Shown one piece after another: positions 8,576 through 18,093 of a stretch of 51,432 nt of DNA. The notes under the pieces are model-generated. The model was given only the letters and a program-made list of their open reading frames with translations. It ran no database searches and had not been told where the DNA came from. Positions within the stretch are counted from its first letter, which is position 1, and every line of letters starts with the position of its first letter. A program made the translations under genes and the position numbers. The DNA comes from Holophagaceae bacterium (GTDB lineage: Bacteria; Acidobacteriota; Holophagae; Holophagales; Holophagaceae), in the NCBI GenBank assembly GCA_025357545.1, contig JANXPB010000083.1, forward strand, positions 1 through 51,432, read 5' to 3'.

Positions 8576-10918
8576 GTGATGATTCGTCCAGCTGCGTTTC
8601 TGGTTCCGTGGCTGATGCCCGTTTTGCTGGTGGCCCACGAGCCGGGCACCCTCACCGGCAGCGTGAAGGACGCCGCGGGGCAGGCCATCGTGGGCGTGGC
8701 GGTGGAACTCAGCGGGGGCGGCCTGAAGGTGCCACTCAAGCTGCGCAGCGATGGGGAGGGCCGCTTCAGCGCCTCCCACCTGGCCAAGGGGCGCTACGTG
8801 GCCACCTTCAGGCATCCGGGCTATTTCCTGGCCCAGCGCACCGTGAACCTCGTGGAGGGCCACGCGGCGGAAGTGGAACTGACGCTCTTCGTCTACTCGG
8901 CGCAGGTGGTGGTGGAGGCCAAGGCCGGAGTGGCCAACATCAACGAGCTGGACGCGCCGCTCAATCACCTGCTGGGCATCGCCGACACTGCCAGCGAAGG
9001 CATCGTCACGCCGGAGATGATCCAGCGCAGGCCCTACCAGCGGCCCGGCGATGTGCTGGAGACCGTGCCGGGCCTGCTCATCAGCCAGCACAGCGGCCAG
9101 GGCAAGGCCAACCAGTACTACCTGCGCGGCTTCAACCTGGACCACGGCACCGATCTGGCGAGCTTCGTGGACGCGATGCCCGTCAACCTGCCGACCCACG
9201 CCCACGGCCAGGGCTACTCGGACCTGAATTTCCTGATCCCTGAACTGGTGGACCACATCTCGTACAAGAAAGGCCCCTACTTCGCCGAGGAAGGGGATTT
9301 CGCCGCGGCTGGCGCCGTGCATCTAGCGCTCGTCCACCGCCTGGACAAGTATCTTTTCGCGGCCGAAGGCGGCTCCTCCGGCTACCGCCGGGCCCTGGCG
9401 GCGGGCTCGCCCAAGGTCGGCGACGGCTACCTGCTGGCCGCAGTCGAAGGCGTCCACAACGAAGGCCCCTGGGACCGCGGCGACGACTACCGCAAGGCCA
9501 ACGGAGTGCTGCGCTATTCGCTGGCCAGGGACAGCACCCAGCTGAGCGTGACGGCCATGGCCTACACGGCCACCTGGAATGCCACGGACCAGGTGCCCCA
9601 GCGGGCCCTGGACCGGGGGCTCATCTCGCGCTTCGGCGCCCTCGACCCCAGCGATGGCGGCGCCACGCTGCGCCAGAGCCTCTCCTTCGACTTGAAGCAC
9701 GTGGACCAGAACGCGGTGGACAATGTCACCGCCTACCTCATCAACTACCGCCTGGACCTCTTCAACAATTTCACCTATTACCTGGAGGATCCCGTCCATG
9801 GGGATCAGTTCCAACAGTCGGACCGGCGCACCCTCGCGGGGTTCCGGGGCAGCCGATCCTGGAATTTTGAAGTGGGCGGCACGGCCATGGACGCCACCTT
9901 CGGCCTCCAGGCGCGCAATGACAACATTGCCCGGGTGACGCTCAGCCATACCGAACAGAGGCGGCTCATCGACACCACGCGGCAGGACAACGTGGTGCAA
10001 ACCAGCCTGGCGCCTTTCGTCCAGGTGAAGTCCATCTGGAGCGACACCTTCCGCTCCAGCCTGGGTCTGCGCTATGACGCCTACCGCTTCGAGGTCCGCA
10101 GCGACAATCCCTTGAACAGCGGCCAGCGCCGCGCCAGCCTTACCAGCCCCAAAGTGGCGCTGGTCTTCGGCCCCTGGCGGGACACGGAGGTCTATCTCAA
10201 CGCGGGCTATGGCTTCCACAGCAACGACGCGCGCGGCACCACGCTCCGCGTGGACCCCAAGACCGGCGACCCAGCCAGTCCGGTGACGCCACTGGTCCGC
10301 GCCCAGGGCTATGAGCTAGGCCTGCGCAGCACGGTCCTCCCCCGCTGGCAGACCACCTTCACCCTGTGGCGCCTGGACATCGGCAGCGAGCTGGTCTTCA
10401 GCGGCGATGGCGGGTCCACCCAGGCCAGCCGCCCCAGCCGCCGCATGGGCCTGGAGTGGTCCAACGAAATCCAACTCTCGGCTTGGGCATCGCTGGAGGC
10501 GGACCTGGCCTACAGTCGCGCGCGCTTCGCGGACAACGATTTCACGACCTTCGCCGACGGTGGCCCCCGCATCCCCGGCGCGGTGGAAGGCGTAGCGCAG
10601 GTGGGGCTCCAACTGCGCCCAGGCCCCGGCTTACAGGCGGGCCTCAACCTGCGCTACTTCGGCCCCCGGCCGCTCATCGAAGACAACAGCGTGCGCAGCC
10701 GGTCCTCGACGCTGCTCCAGGCCGAACTGCGCTACGACCTTACGCCTCAGGTCCGCGTGGAACTGGAACTCTTCAACCTCGCCAACACCCGGGCCAGCGA
10801 CATCGACTACTACTATCAGTCCCGCCTGTCCAAGGAAGGCCTGGAGGGCGCCAACGACATCCACACCCACCCGGTGGAACCCCGTAGCGCGAGGGTGGGA
10901 GTGAGTTGGAGGTTTTGA
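8576..10918 (+). CDS. TonB-dependent receptor with N-terminal carboxypeptidase-regulatory-like domain
   Basis: Signal peptide, CarboxypepD_reg-like GSVKDAAGQAIVGVAVELSG, plug RPGDVLETVPGLLISQHSGQGKANQYYLRGFNLDHGT, C-terminal beta strand SARVGVSWRF. Confidence 0.92.
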   Translation: MMIRPAAFLVPWLMPVLLVAHEPGTLTGSVKDAAGQAIVGVAVELSGGGLKVPLKLRSDGEGRFSASHLAKGRYVATFRHPGYFLAQRTVNLVEGHAAEVELTLFVYSAQVVVEAKAGVANINELDAPLNHLLGIADTASEGIVTPEMIQRRPYQRPGDVLETVPGLLISQHSGQGKANQYYLRGFNLDHGTDLASFVDAMPVNLPTHAHGQGYSDLNFLIPELVDHISYKKGPYFAEEGDFAAAGAVHLALVHRLDKYLFAAEGGSSGYRRALAAGSPKVGDGYLLAAVEGVHNEGPWDRGDDYRKANGVLRYSLARDSTQLSVTAMAYTATWNATDQVPQRALDRGLISRFGALDPSDGGATLRQSLSFDLKHVDQNAVDNVTAYLINYRLDLFNNFTYYLEDPVHGDQFQQSDRRTLAGFRGSRSWNFEVGGTAMDATFGLQARNDNIARVTLSHTEQRRLIDTTRQDNVVQTSLAPFVQVKSIWSDTFRSSLGLRYDAYRFEVRSDNPLNSGQRRASLTSPKVALVFGPWRDTEVYLNAGYGFHSNDARGTTLRVDPKTGDPASPVTPLVRAQGYELGLRSTVLPRWQTTFTLWRLDIGSELVFSGDGGSTQASRPSRRMGLEWSNEIQLSAWASLEADLAYSRARFADNDFTTFADGGPRIPGAVEGVAQVGLQLRPGPGLQAGLNLRYFGPRPLIEDNSVRSRSSTLLQAELRYDLTPQVRVELELFNLANTRASDIDYYYQSRLSKEGLEGANDIHTHPVEPRSARVGVSWRF

Positions 10919-10924
10919 GATAGC

Positions 10925-11371
10925 TCACAGCCGCGTAGCCGCCAGCCGCGCCAGTTCCTCCAGCTGGGGGGCGGTGAAATTGGCGGCGCCACCCTTCTTC
11001 CAGCCCATGGACTGGATCCACACGCCGGTGTCGCCCTTGCGGAACACGATGTAGCCAATGAAGTCGCCGGTCTTGGAGCGGAAGGCCTCGGCGCCCAGGC
11101 CCGCCACAGGCTCACCCTTGGCACCGTATTGCTTCTTCCAGAACTCGAAGGTGGAGGTGGGCTGCACCATCACCATCAGCACCAGCTTGTTGTCGGCGCC
11201 CGCGAAGTTGAGCTCGCCTCCGGCGCCGGTGGTCGGGTTCTTGGGCACGGCATGGACGCCCGCCAGACCGCCGGCCTGCTCCACCTCCGCGACTTTCAGC
11301 AGATCCGAGGCGGGCGCACCCACCAGCAGGAAAGGTGCGGCGATGGCGAACAGGCGCATGAAAGACTCCAC
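10925..11371 (-). CDS. Hypothetical secreted protein
   Basis: Signal peptide MRLFAIAAPFLLVGAPA; intact ORF convergent with the TonB receptor gene. Confidence 0.6.
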   Translation of the reverse strand: MESFMRLFAIAAPFLLVGAPASDLLKVAEVEQAGGLAGVHAVPKNPTTGAGGELNFAGADNKLVLMVMVQPTSTFEFWKKQYGAKGEPVAGLGAEAFRSKTGDFIGYIVFRKGDTGVWIQSMGWKKGGAANFTAPQLEELARLAATRL

Positions 11372-11519
11372 GATCAGGGAAGACGCAACTGTAGCGGAAC
11401 CCGGAGCCGCCGAACGATGAACTTAGATCGATCTAATTCCGAGCAAAACGAGCAGGAGGATGGGAATGGCGATGAAGGCCACCCCGCGTAGCCGCGGCTC
11501 AAGCAGGTTACCGTTCGCG

Positions 11520-12050
11520 TTAGTGGCGCTGGACGAAGTCGAAATCAATGGCCCGGCTGACGATGCGTTCAAGGCCCACCTCGGCGGGCAGGGCCCCGCA
11601 CAAGGGCCGGCCGGCGCGCAGCAGCCTGGGGAGCTGCGTGAGCGTGAGTTCGTCGGTGAGGCCCGCCGCCAGGAAGCGCTGGAGCATCACGCCGCTGTCG
11701 ACGACGCGGTACTGGCACCCCTGCGCTGCGAGGCGGGCCACTAGGGGCCGCCGGCGCTTCGCGAGAGATCGACACGGTGCTAGGAACCGGGTCCGGCAGC
11801 GCGTCCATCCAGCTGCGCAATACCACCCTGGCGTGGCGCCCTAGCGCCGCTTCGGGAAGGCGGGCATCGGCTCGAAGGAATGGCGGCCCCGCAGCAGCAC
11901 ATCCACCCTAGCCATGAAGGTGCCGAGACCGCAGTCCTTGCTGGCGGGGACGGTGGCATGGGCCGCGTCCAGCCAGTCCATTTCTCCGTCCGGCCGCGCG
12001 CTCTAGCCGTCTCGGCTCGTGGCGAGGTAGACGGAGCAGCGGGTGGGCAT
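11520..12050 (-). pseudogene. Dihydrofolate reductase-family (RibD C-terminal domain) pseudogene
   Basis: Pieces across frames: MPTRCSVYLATSRDG*SARPDGEMDWLDAAHATVPASKDCGLGTFMARVDVLLRGRHSFEPMPAFPKRR*, then (other frame) RVVLRSWMDALPDPVPSTVSISREAPAA, then (original frame) LVARLAAQGCQYRVVDSGVMLQRFLAAGLTDELTLTQLPRLLRAGRPLCGALPAEVGLERIVSRAIDFDFVQRH. Confidence 0.75.
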
Positions 12051-12306
12051 CGGCCAGCTTCCTCGGGAAGACCAGCGCATTGAGAATCCCCAACCTAACG
12101 AGAATGAGAGCCTCGCTGCAGCAAGAATCTCACCCCCGCCGGCCGTTTGGAGGCGCGGTCTGCGGCGCCGAGCAGACCTTTCTTGGAGCCTGGTCCAGAA
12201 TGAGGCGTGGCCGCGCCAGGAGTGCCGAGACGGACAAGCGGGAACCGTTGTTTAGCGTCGCCGGATGCCGCCCTGACATTGCGGAACGCTTGCCACCCGG
12301 ACCATA

Positions 12307-13454
12307 GTGTCACCTCAGATGGAGGCGTCCGAGGTGCTCAGATCGATTCGCTGGATGGCTTTGAGCGGGATGATCTGGCTGATGCTCGCCCTTATCAGCT
12401 CGGGGCAGATGCTGATCACCCAGCCCGCTCGGATGGGCCGGCTGCTCACGGTGGTGCTCGCCTTCAACGTGCCCACTTACGCGTTCTGGTGGCTGGCGAC
12501 GCCCTTCCTGTTCTACCTGGCCAACCGGTTTCGACTTGAGTCAGGCGCGCGTGCGACCACCGTGGGCCTGCATGTGGTGGCGGCCCTGGCGCTGGCGCTG
12601 GTTCCCAGCGCCGCCAGCACGCTATTCATCCAGATCCTCGATCCCGGCATGCTGCCAAGCGCCGCGTCGGCCGCGGGACGCACCCTGCTGGGGCTGCGCT
12701 ACGGCTTCGACATCATCACCTACATAGCGGTCATCGGCGTGGCCACGGGGATCCGGTTCTGGGACAGCTCGAGAGACAGCGAACTCCACGCGGCGCAGCT
12801 GGAGCGGGCACTGGCGGTGTCCCGGCTGGAGGCGCTCTCCGTGCAGATGCAGCCGCATTTCCTCTACAACGCCCTCAACAGCGTTGCGATGCTGATCCGT
12901 GCGGAATCTCGCATGGGAAGGCCCTGGACGCGGTGGTCGGCTATGGCGCGCTGCTGCGGGCGGTGCTCACCACCGACGACGAGGAGCTTCCCTTGAGTGA
13001 GGAGGTCGCCTTCATCCGCAAATACCTCGAGATGGAGCTCCTGCGCTTTCCGGACTCCTTCACGACCTCGGTGGAGATCGGGCCCGGGGCGGCGGACGCC
13101 CTGGTGCCGCGGCTGCTGTTGCTGCCCCTGGTGGAGAATGCGCTCCACCACGCTTTCACTGGGGAGGAAGCCTCAGCGCACCTGGGCATCCATGCGAGCA
13201 CCCGAGATGGCCAGCTGTTGCTGAGCGTCCACGACAATGGCCAGGGCATGCCCCGGGGGTTTGCGTCCTCCCGGACGGCGGGTCTCGGCATTGCCAATAC
13301 GCGGCAGCGGCTCCTCGCCTGCTACGGCGAGGACCAAGCCATGGACTTCACGGAGGGGGCCGGCCACCGCGGCACAGTCGTGCAGCTGCGGATGCCCTTG
13401 CGGCTCGCGCCCTCCCAAGGGGCTGCCACCGAATTCCGCGAGAGCCACCCATGA
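12307..13454 (+). pseudogene. LytS/YehU-type sensor histidine kinase, frameshifted near 12905-12915
   Basis: ORF 12307-12996 carries TM segments and VQMQPHFLYNALNSVAMLIRAES; homology continues in ORF 12933-13454 (VVGYGALLRAVLTTDDEELPLSEEVAFIRKYLEMELLRFPD...NDNGQGMP...GLGIANTRQRL); frame change fits a 1-nt deletion. Confidence 0.8.
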
Positions 13455-14227
13455 CGGCCGCCATCAAGTGTCTGGTCGTGGATGACGAACAGCCCGCGCG
13501 CGATGGACTGCGCGCCATGCTTTCGGCGGATGCTGAGCTGGAGGTCTCCAGTTGCGCGTCGGGGGCCGAGGCGGTCGAGGCGATCCACCGAGGGGACATC
13601 CAACTGGCTTTCCTGGACATCCGGATGCGCGGCATGGACGGATTCCAAGTGATCGAAGCCGTCGGTCCGGACCGCATGCCCATTGTGGTGTTCACTACGG
13701 CCTGCGACGCCCACGCCATCCGGGCCTTCGAGGCCTGCGCGCTGGACTACCTGCTCAAGCCCATCGCTGACGAACGGCTGCGGCAGGCGGTGGTGCGGGC
13801 CAAGGACATTCTGAGGCAGCGGGGCCTCAGCCAGGTCCAGCAGCAGCTGCTGGCGCTCCTGCAGGCGGACCCTTCCCGCTCACCGGCGGCGGGCATTTAC
13901 CGCATCCAAGTCCGGTCCGGCACCCGCACCACCTTCCTGGACGCGGCCGACATCGAGTGGATCGAATCCGCGGACAACTACGCGTGCGTTTGGATCAAGG
14001 GCCGCTCACACCTGGTGCGCGACTCGCTCAGCCATCTGGAGGAGGAGCTGAAGCCTTTCGGTTTCCAGAGGACCCACCGCACCACCCTCGTGAACCTGGC
14101 ACGGACGCTCGAACTGCGGTCGGTGGGGCTCGGCAGCTATGTGGTCGTCATGCAGGACGGCACGCGGGTTCCCGTGAGCCGTGACCGGCGCGCCAGGCTG
14201 CTCGAGGCCTTGCGCCACCGGGCGTGA
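13451..14227 (+). CDS. LytTR-family response regulator
   Basis: Receiver (LVVDDEQPARDGLRAML...LAFLDIRMRGMDGFQVIEA) plus LytTR domain (DIEWIESADNYACVWIKGRSHLVRDSLSHLEEEL); overlaps the kinase gene end. Confidence 0.92.
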   Translation: MTAAIKCLVVDDEQPARDGLRAMLSADAELEVSSCASGAEAVEAIHRGDIQLAFLDIRMRGMDGFQVIEAVGPDRMPIVVFTTACDAHAIRAFEACALDYLLKPIADERLRQAVVRAKDILRQRGLSQVQQQLLALLQADPSRSPAAGIYRIQVRSGTRTTFLDAADIEWIESADNYACVWIKGRSHLVRDSLSHLEEELKPFGFQRTHRTTLVNLARTLELRSVGLGSYVVVMQDGTRVPVSRDRRARLLEALRHRA

Positions 14228-14264
14228 GGGGGAGCGCATCCACACTATTCCCGACCGGTCCAAG

Positions 14265-14298
14265 GGGCGCGCGGACATCCCGGGCGCGCGGACATTCC
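14265..14298. repeat. 17-bp tandem repeat x2 (gggcgcgcggacatccc / gggcgcgcggacattcc)
   Basis: Direct reading of the sequence; one mismatch between copies. Confidence 0.9.
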
Positions 14299-14454
14299 GA
14301 ATAGGCCGCAACGCTCCTTCAGCCTCCTCTCCGCTCAGCCTCAAATAACTGCGATTCGCACCATCCCGGTGGAGGCTCGGATCTCCAAGCGGTAGATTGC
14401 TGTGTCTTCAGCAAACCGGTGAGTGCATATCTAAGCTAATGAATTGGAGTCTTT

Positions 14455-15971
14455 ATGAATCAATTCGGGACCCAAATGACCCTCGTGGCGTGCCTCTTGG
14501 CTGGGTGGGCGCCTCAGCTTTCCGGCCAGGGAAGCAGCCCCGCCACCCCTGCGCCGGCCGCGCCGGTGGCCCACGATCCCATCGACGGGACCATCTGGCT
14601 GGGGTCGATCACCTCCCCGACCGGCCTGTCTCCCTATGGCCTCGCCTTCCGCCGTTCCCCGCGCGGAGCGCTGTTCCTCGTGGAATACCTGCCAGCCATG
14701 CACGTCTTCTCCCAGGTCGTTTCGCGGGTGACGCCGCGCGACGGCGGGTATGAATTCAACGATCTGCCAGGCTCGGCTCGAATCGATGGGCCGAAGCTAA
14801 GGGGGACAGCCTTCTTTTCCCGCATGCCCTTCGAGCTGGCACGAGGGGAGCGCCTTCCGCCCGCGGCCGACCCGCCGCTCGCGGAGTGCCCGGCAGGACC
14901 AGTGCCACGGTGGACGCGCGGCCTGGGCGCCGCGGTCTGGGCGCCGCGGTCTGGGCGTCGCCTGTGGTGCGGGATGGAGCGATCTACGTAGGCACCGTGG
15001 ACGGCAAGTTTCACGCGGTCCAGGCCAAGGACGGCGCGGAGATCTGGACCTGGGAAGGCGCTGCGCCGATCTACGGCGACGCGTTGGTGACGGGCGACGC
15101 CGTGTTCGTGGTGAACGATCGCACCGAGCTCGTGCGGCTCGACCGTAAGACCGGCGCGCTTCGCTGGCGCGTGGCACTCGACCCCGCCCGCAGCGCCCCG
15201 GCGGCGCTGCCGGACGACGACATCTTCAACCACCGCACGGCGGTTCCAGTATTGGCGGCAGGCAAGCTGTTCGTGGGGTCCACCGATGGTGGCATGCTGG
15301 CCATCGATCCTGCTCGGGGCCAGACCCTCTGGCGCGTCGAGGCGGGTTCCAAGATCTGCGCCCCGGCCGCGGTGGCTGCCGAAGTGGTGGTGATCGGCAC
15401 CGTGGATGGCTCACTGTTGGCGCTGCGGCGGGCGGATGGCGGCCTGGCGTGGCGGCGGAAGCTGGACGCGGGAATCGTGTCGGCGCCGGTGGTTCACCAT
15501 GGAATGGCCATCGTGGGGGCCCGTGATTTTCAGCTCCACGGAGTCGATCTCGCTACCGGCCGCGAGGTGTGGACGCGGCACTTCTGGGCTTCCTGGGTGG
15601 AATCGACCCCTCGGATCGCGCAGGACGTGATGTATGTGGGTTCCTCCGATCTCCGCGCGGTCCGCGCGATGGATCCCGCCACCGGCGAACTACGGTGGTC
15701 GACCGACGTCCTGGGCGCGGCCTGGGGTTCCCCGGTGGTGGCGGGCGCCACGGTCTACATGGGCGCCGCCGCCGTGCAAGGGTACATGATCGCGCACGCG
15801 CCGTCGTTGGTGGCGCTGGATCGCCGCACGGGCGCGATCCGCTGGCGCCAGACCGGCCCCACGGGGGGGACGGCCGCCGTCACGGGCTATGCCGGCTCGC
15901 TGGCCTATGCGAACCACACCTTGTTCGCCGCTGGACTGGACGGTTCGCTGGCGGCTTTGCCGGTGCCGTGA
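14455..15971 (+). pseudogene. PQQ-like beta-propeller repeat protein, frameshifted by a 14-bp tandem duplication
   Basis: N-terminal ORF 14455-14991 and C-terminal ORF 14886-15971; removing one 14-bp unit gives one ORF through ...PRWTRGLGAAVWASPVVRDGAIYVGTVDGKFHAVQAKDG; multiple blades (VYVGSSD.., LVALDRRTGAIRWRQ). Confidence 0.85.
14923..14957. repeat. 14-bp tandem repeat, about 2.5 copies (ctgggcgccgcggt)
   Basis: ctgggcgccgcggt ctgggcgccgcggt ctgggcg read directly. Confidence 0.95.
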
Positions 15972-16042
15972 AGGGGCAAGGCTCGTGCTCCGATGGAGGC
16001 CTGCCGGCCCTTGAGCTGCGCGAGGCGGGGTTGCTGAGGGCC

Positions 16043-17449
16043 TCAGGACCTTTTCTTGATGGATAGCCGAAGGCTGAAAGTCGACGGGTTCTCCGCCGAA
16101 GGCGTGACCGAGGCCGTCGCATCCCAGGCGGCGCCCCTTTCATCGGTGAAAGTCCAGTGACCACGGGAATCGCCTGCGTCCACCCCTGCGTTCACCTTGG
16201 TCCAGCTGGCCGAGAGCCGGGCGTCGCAGGCCTTCAGGATGGCCTCGCGGGTAAGGCCGGTACCGGTGATCCGCCACCCTTTGGTCCAGTCATGGGTCCC
16301 GCCCGAGAACTCGGTGGTCTCGGCGTTCGCGCCGGGCGGCAGGGCGATGCCGCCCATCAACGCCTTGTTGAGGAAGCGTGCGCCTACGGCGCCGGTGATG
16401 TAGCCCGTGCCGGGCTGCCACGCGTACTCCTCGGCCGCGGCGGTTTCCTGAGCCTTGCCATGCCCGGCGAGGCGCTCCAGCAGCAGCAGGGCGCCATCGA
16501 TCCCGGCGGTGCCGGAGCCCGTGGAAATGAGATTGCCATCCTCCACCACCCGCTGGTCCGTCACCACCTTGGCGGTTTTCGCCATGCGGGGCAGCAGCTC
16601 GAGGAGACCATGGGTCGTGGTGACCGATTTGCCTTCCAGGCTCCCGGCCAGGGCGAGCAGGAAGGCCCCATTGCACACCGAGAGGACGTGCTTCGTATCC
16701 TTGGCGCGCGCGCGGAGCCATGCGATGAGTGGTGCGTCCTCGTCCTCCCGAGTGAGCACGTAGCCCCCGGGGACCACGAGGGCGTCCAGCTTCGGGCACG
16801 TCTCGAAAGTGCAGTCGGGCGTCAGCGTGAGCCCGGAGTTGCTGGAGATGGACCCGGCGGATTCTCCCACCAGGACCACATTGAGATGCGCCCCGACGAC
16901 CATGTCGTAAGGGCCGTGCACATCGATGCTTTGGCAGCCCGGAAAGACGAGGATGCCGACGGTGGGTCCCGCCGCCAGGGCGCCCGTGATGAACTGGCCG
17001 AACTTGAAGGCGCGGTCCGGGATTTCCCGGGCCATGCGGAGGGCGGACGAGGACCCCGCCAGGAAGATGCGGCCCTCATGTACGGTGTGGAGATAGGGCA
17101 GGGCGCGCATCTTCGGCATGAAGAAGCACCAGTCCGGATTCTGCACCGAATAATCCGCTGGGTGGCTCAGGAACGTGGCCTTGTCGGCTTCCGTGGCGAA
17201 GAGGTACCGGAACTTGCCATGCTCCGCGAACAGGGCGGGCTTGCCGGGCACTTCCTTGCCGGCGACCAGCTGGACCGGATCGAGACCCGTGAGGACGACC
17301 CCTTTGGCTTCCTGCGCCTGGACCATGGCCGGCACCGCGCAGGCGGCTATGGCACCGAGGAAGACGGGGGCGGGCCAGGCGAGGGCGGGCCAGGCGAGGG
17401 CGGGCCGGGCGGGGACGGGCCAGGGAAGGAGGCGGAATGGGGTTCGCAT
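16043..17449 (-). CDS. Secreted YHS-domain + DJ-1/PfpI-domain fusion protein
   Basis: Signal peptide; YHS-like LTGLDPVQLVAGKEVPGKPALFAEHGKFRYLFATEADKATFLSHPADY; PfpI-like VGILVFPGCQSIDVHGPYDMV...VPGGY...HVLSVCNGAFLLALAGSLEGKSVTTTH. Confidence 0.85.
   Translation of the reverse strand: MRTPFRLLPWPVPARPALAWPALAWPAPVFLGAIAACAVPAMVQAQEAKGVVLTGLDPVQLVAGKEVPGKPALFAEHGKFRYLFATEADKATFLSHPADYSVQNPDWCFFMPKMRALPYLHTVHEGRIFLAGSSSALRMAREIPDRAFKFGQFITGALAAGPTVGILVFPGCQSIDVHGPYDMVVGAHLNVVLVGESAGSISSNSGLTLTPDCTFETCPKLDALVVPGGYVLTREDEDAPLIAWLRARAKDTKHVLSVCNGAFLLALAGSLEGKSVTTTHGLLELLPRMAKTAKVVTDQRVVEDGNLISTGSGTAGIDGALLLLERLAGHGKAQETAAAEEYAWQPGTGYITGAVGARFLNKALMGGIALPPGANAETTEFSGGTHDWTKGWRITGTGLTREAILKACDARLSASWTKVNAGVDAGDSRGHWTFTDERGAAWDATASVTPSAENPSTFSLRLSIKKRS
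17368..17427. repeat. 15-bp minisatellite (gggcgggccaggcga), two perfect plus two degenerate units, inside the signal-peptide coding region
   Basis: Direct reading; on the minus strand the units encode the ARPALAWPALAWPAP stretch. Confidence 0.9.
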
Positions 17450-17617
17450 GAGGGAAGTCTAGGCAGCCCAGCCCTAGGCCTCCGGCGCCATGGGGCGAGG
17501 GGTGGCTTTATGGGGCGGAGGGCGAGGATTGTGGATCGAGGATCGCGCCGGCCACCTGCCGGCGGCGCCTGGGCCCTCGTCCGGCTCCGGGCGATGCCCA
17601 CCCAGTGGGGCGGGGGA

Positions 17618-18034
17618 TCAGTCCTTCACGTGCGAGGGGCGGATCGTGATCTTCACGGTGGTGGCGCCGCCCACGCCGAAGCCCAGGAACTTTCCCTCAG
17701 CGCTGAAGCTTACGGACAATTCGATCTCGGAGACCTCCATATCCTGGGTCATGAACTCCGCGAATTCCGAGATGCTCTCCCGGATGGCGCCCTTGGCGGA
17801 ATCCAGGCCCTTCTTGAACTTCGAAGCGGGGATCACCGCCTGGGCGGAGTCAGGCACCACGATGCCGCTGGCGGTCTGCGTAAAGCCGGAAGGGATGGGT
17901 TGTTTGGAAGCCTTCGGCAGCACCTTGGCGGGGATCTTGGCCCGGCTGGGCGCTTTCGCCGGGGCCGCGGGCTTGGCGGTGGTTTTTTTCGCGGGGAGCT
18001 TCTTCTCGGGCGAGTCCTTCCTGGTGGGTGTCAT
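17618..18034 (-). CDS. Hypothetical protein with Lys/Pro/Ala-rich N-terminus and small beta-rich C-terminal domain (trypco/pepco-like, weak)
   Basis: MTPTRKDSPEKKLPAKKTTAKPAAPAKAPSRAKIPAK...GLDSAKGAIRESISEFAEFMTQDMEVSEIELSVSFSAEGKFLGFGVGGATTVKITIRPSHVKD. Confidence 0.6.
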   Translation of the reverse strand: MTPTRKDSPEKKLPAKKTTAKPAAPAKAPSRAKIPAKVLPKASKQPIPSGFTQTASGIVVPDSAQAVIPASKFKKGLDSAKGAIRESISEFAEFMTQDMEVSEIELSVSFSAEGKFLGFGVGGATTVKITIRPSHVKD

Positions 18035-18093
18035 GGGGCTCTCTTTAGATGCGGGTTCAACGAGAAGGTACGCCGCACTCAACCTCAGTCGGC

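Noticed and set aside
17368-17427. CRISPR-like repeat array
   Set aside because: 15-bp units are directly adjacent with no spacers and lie inside a coding region.
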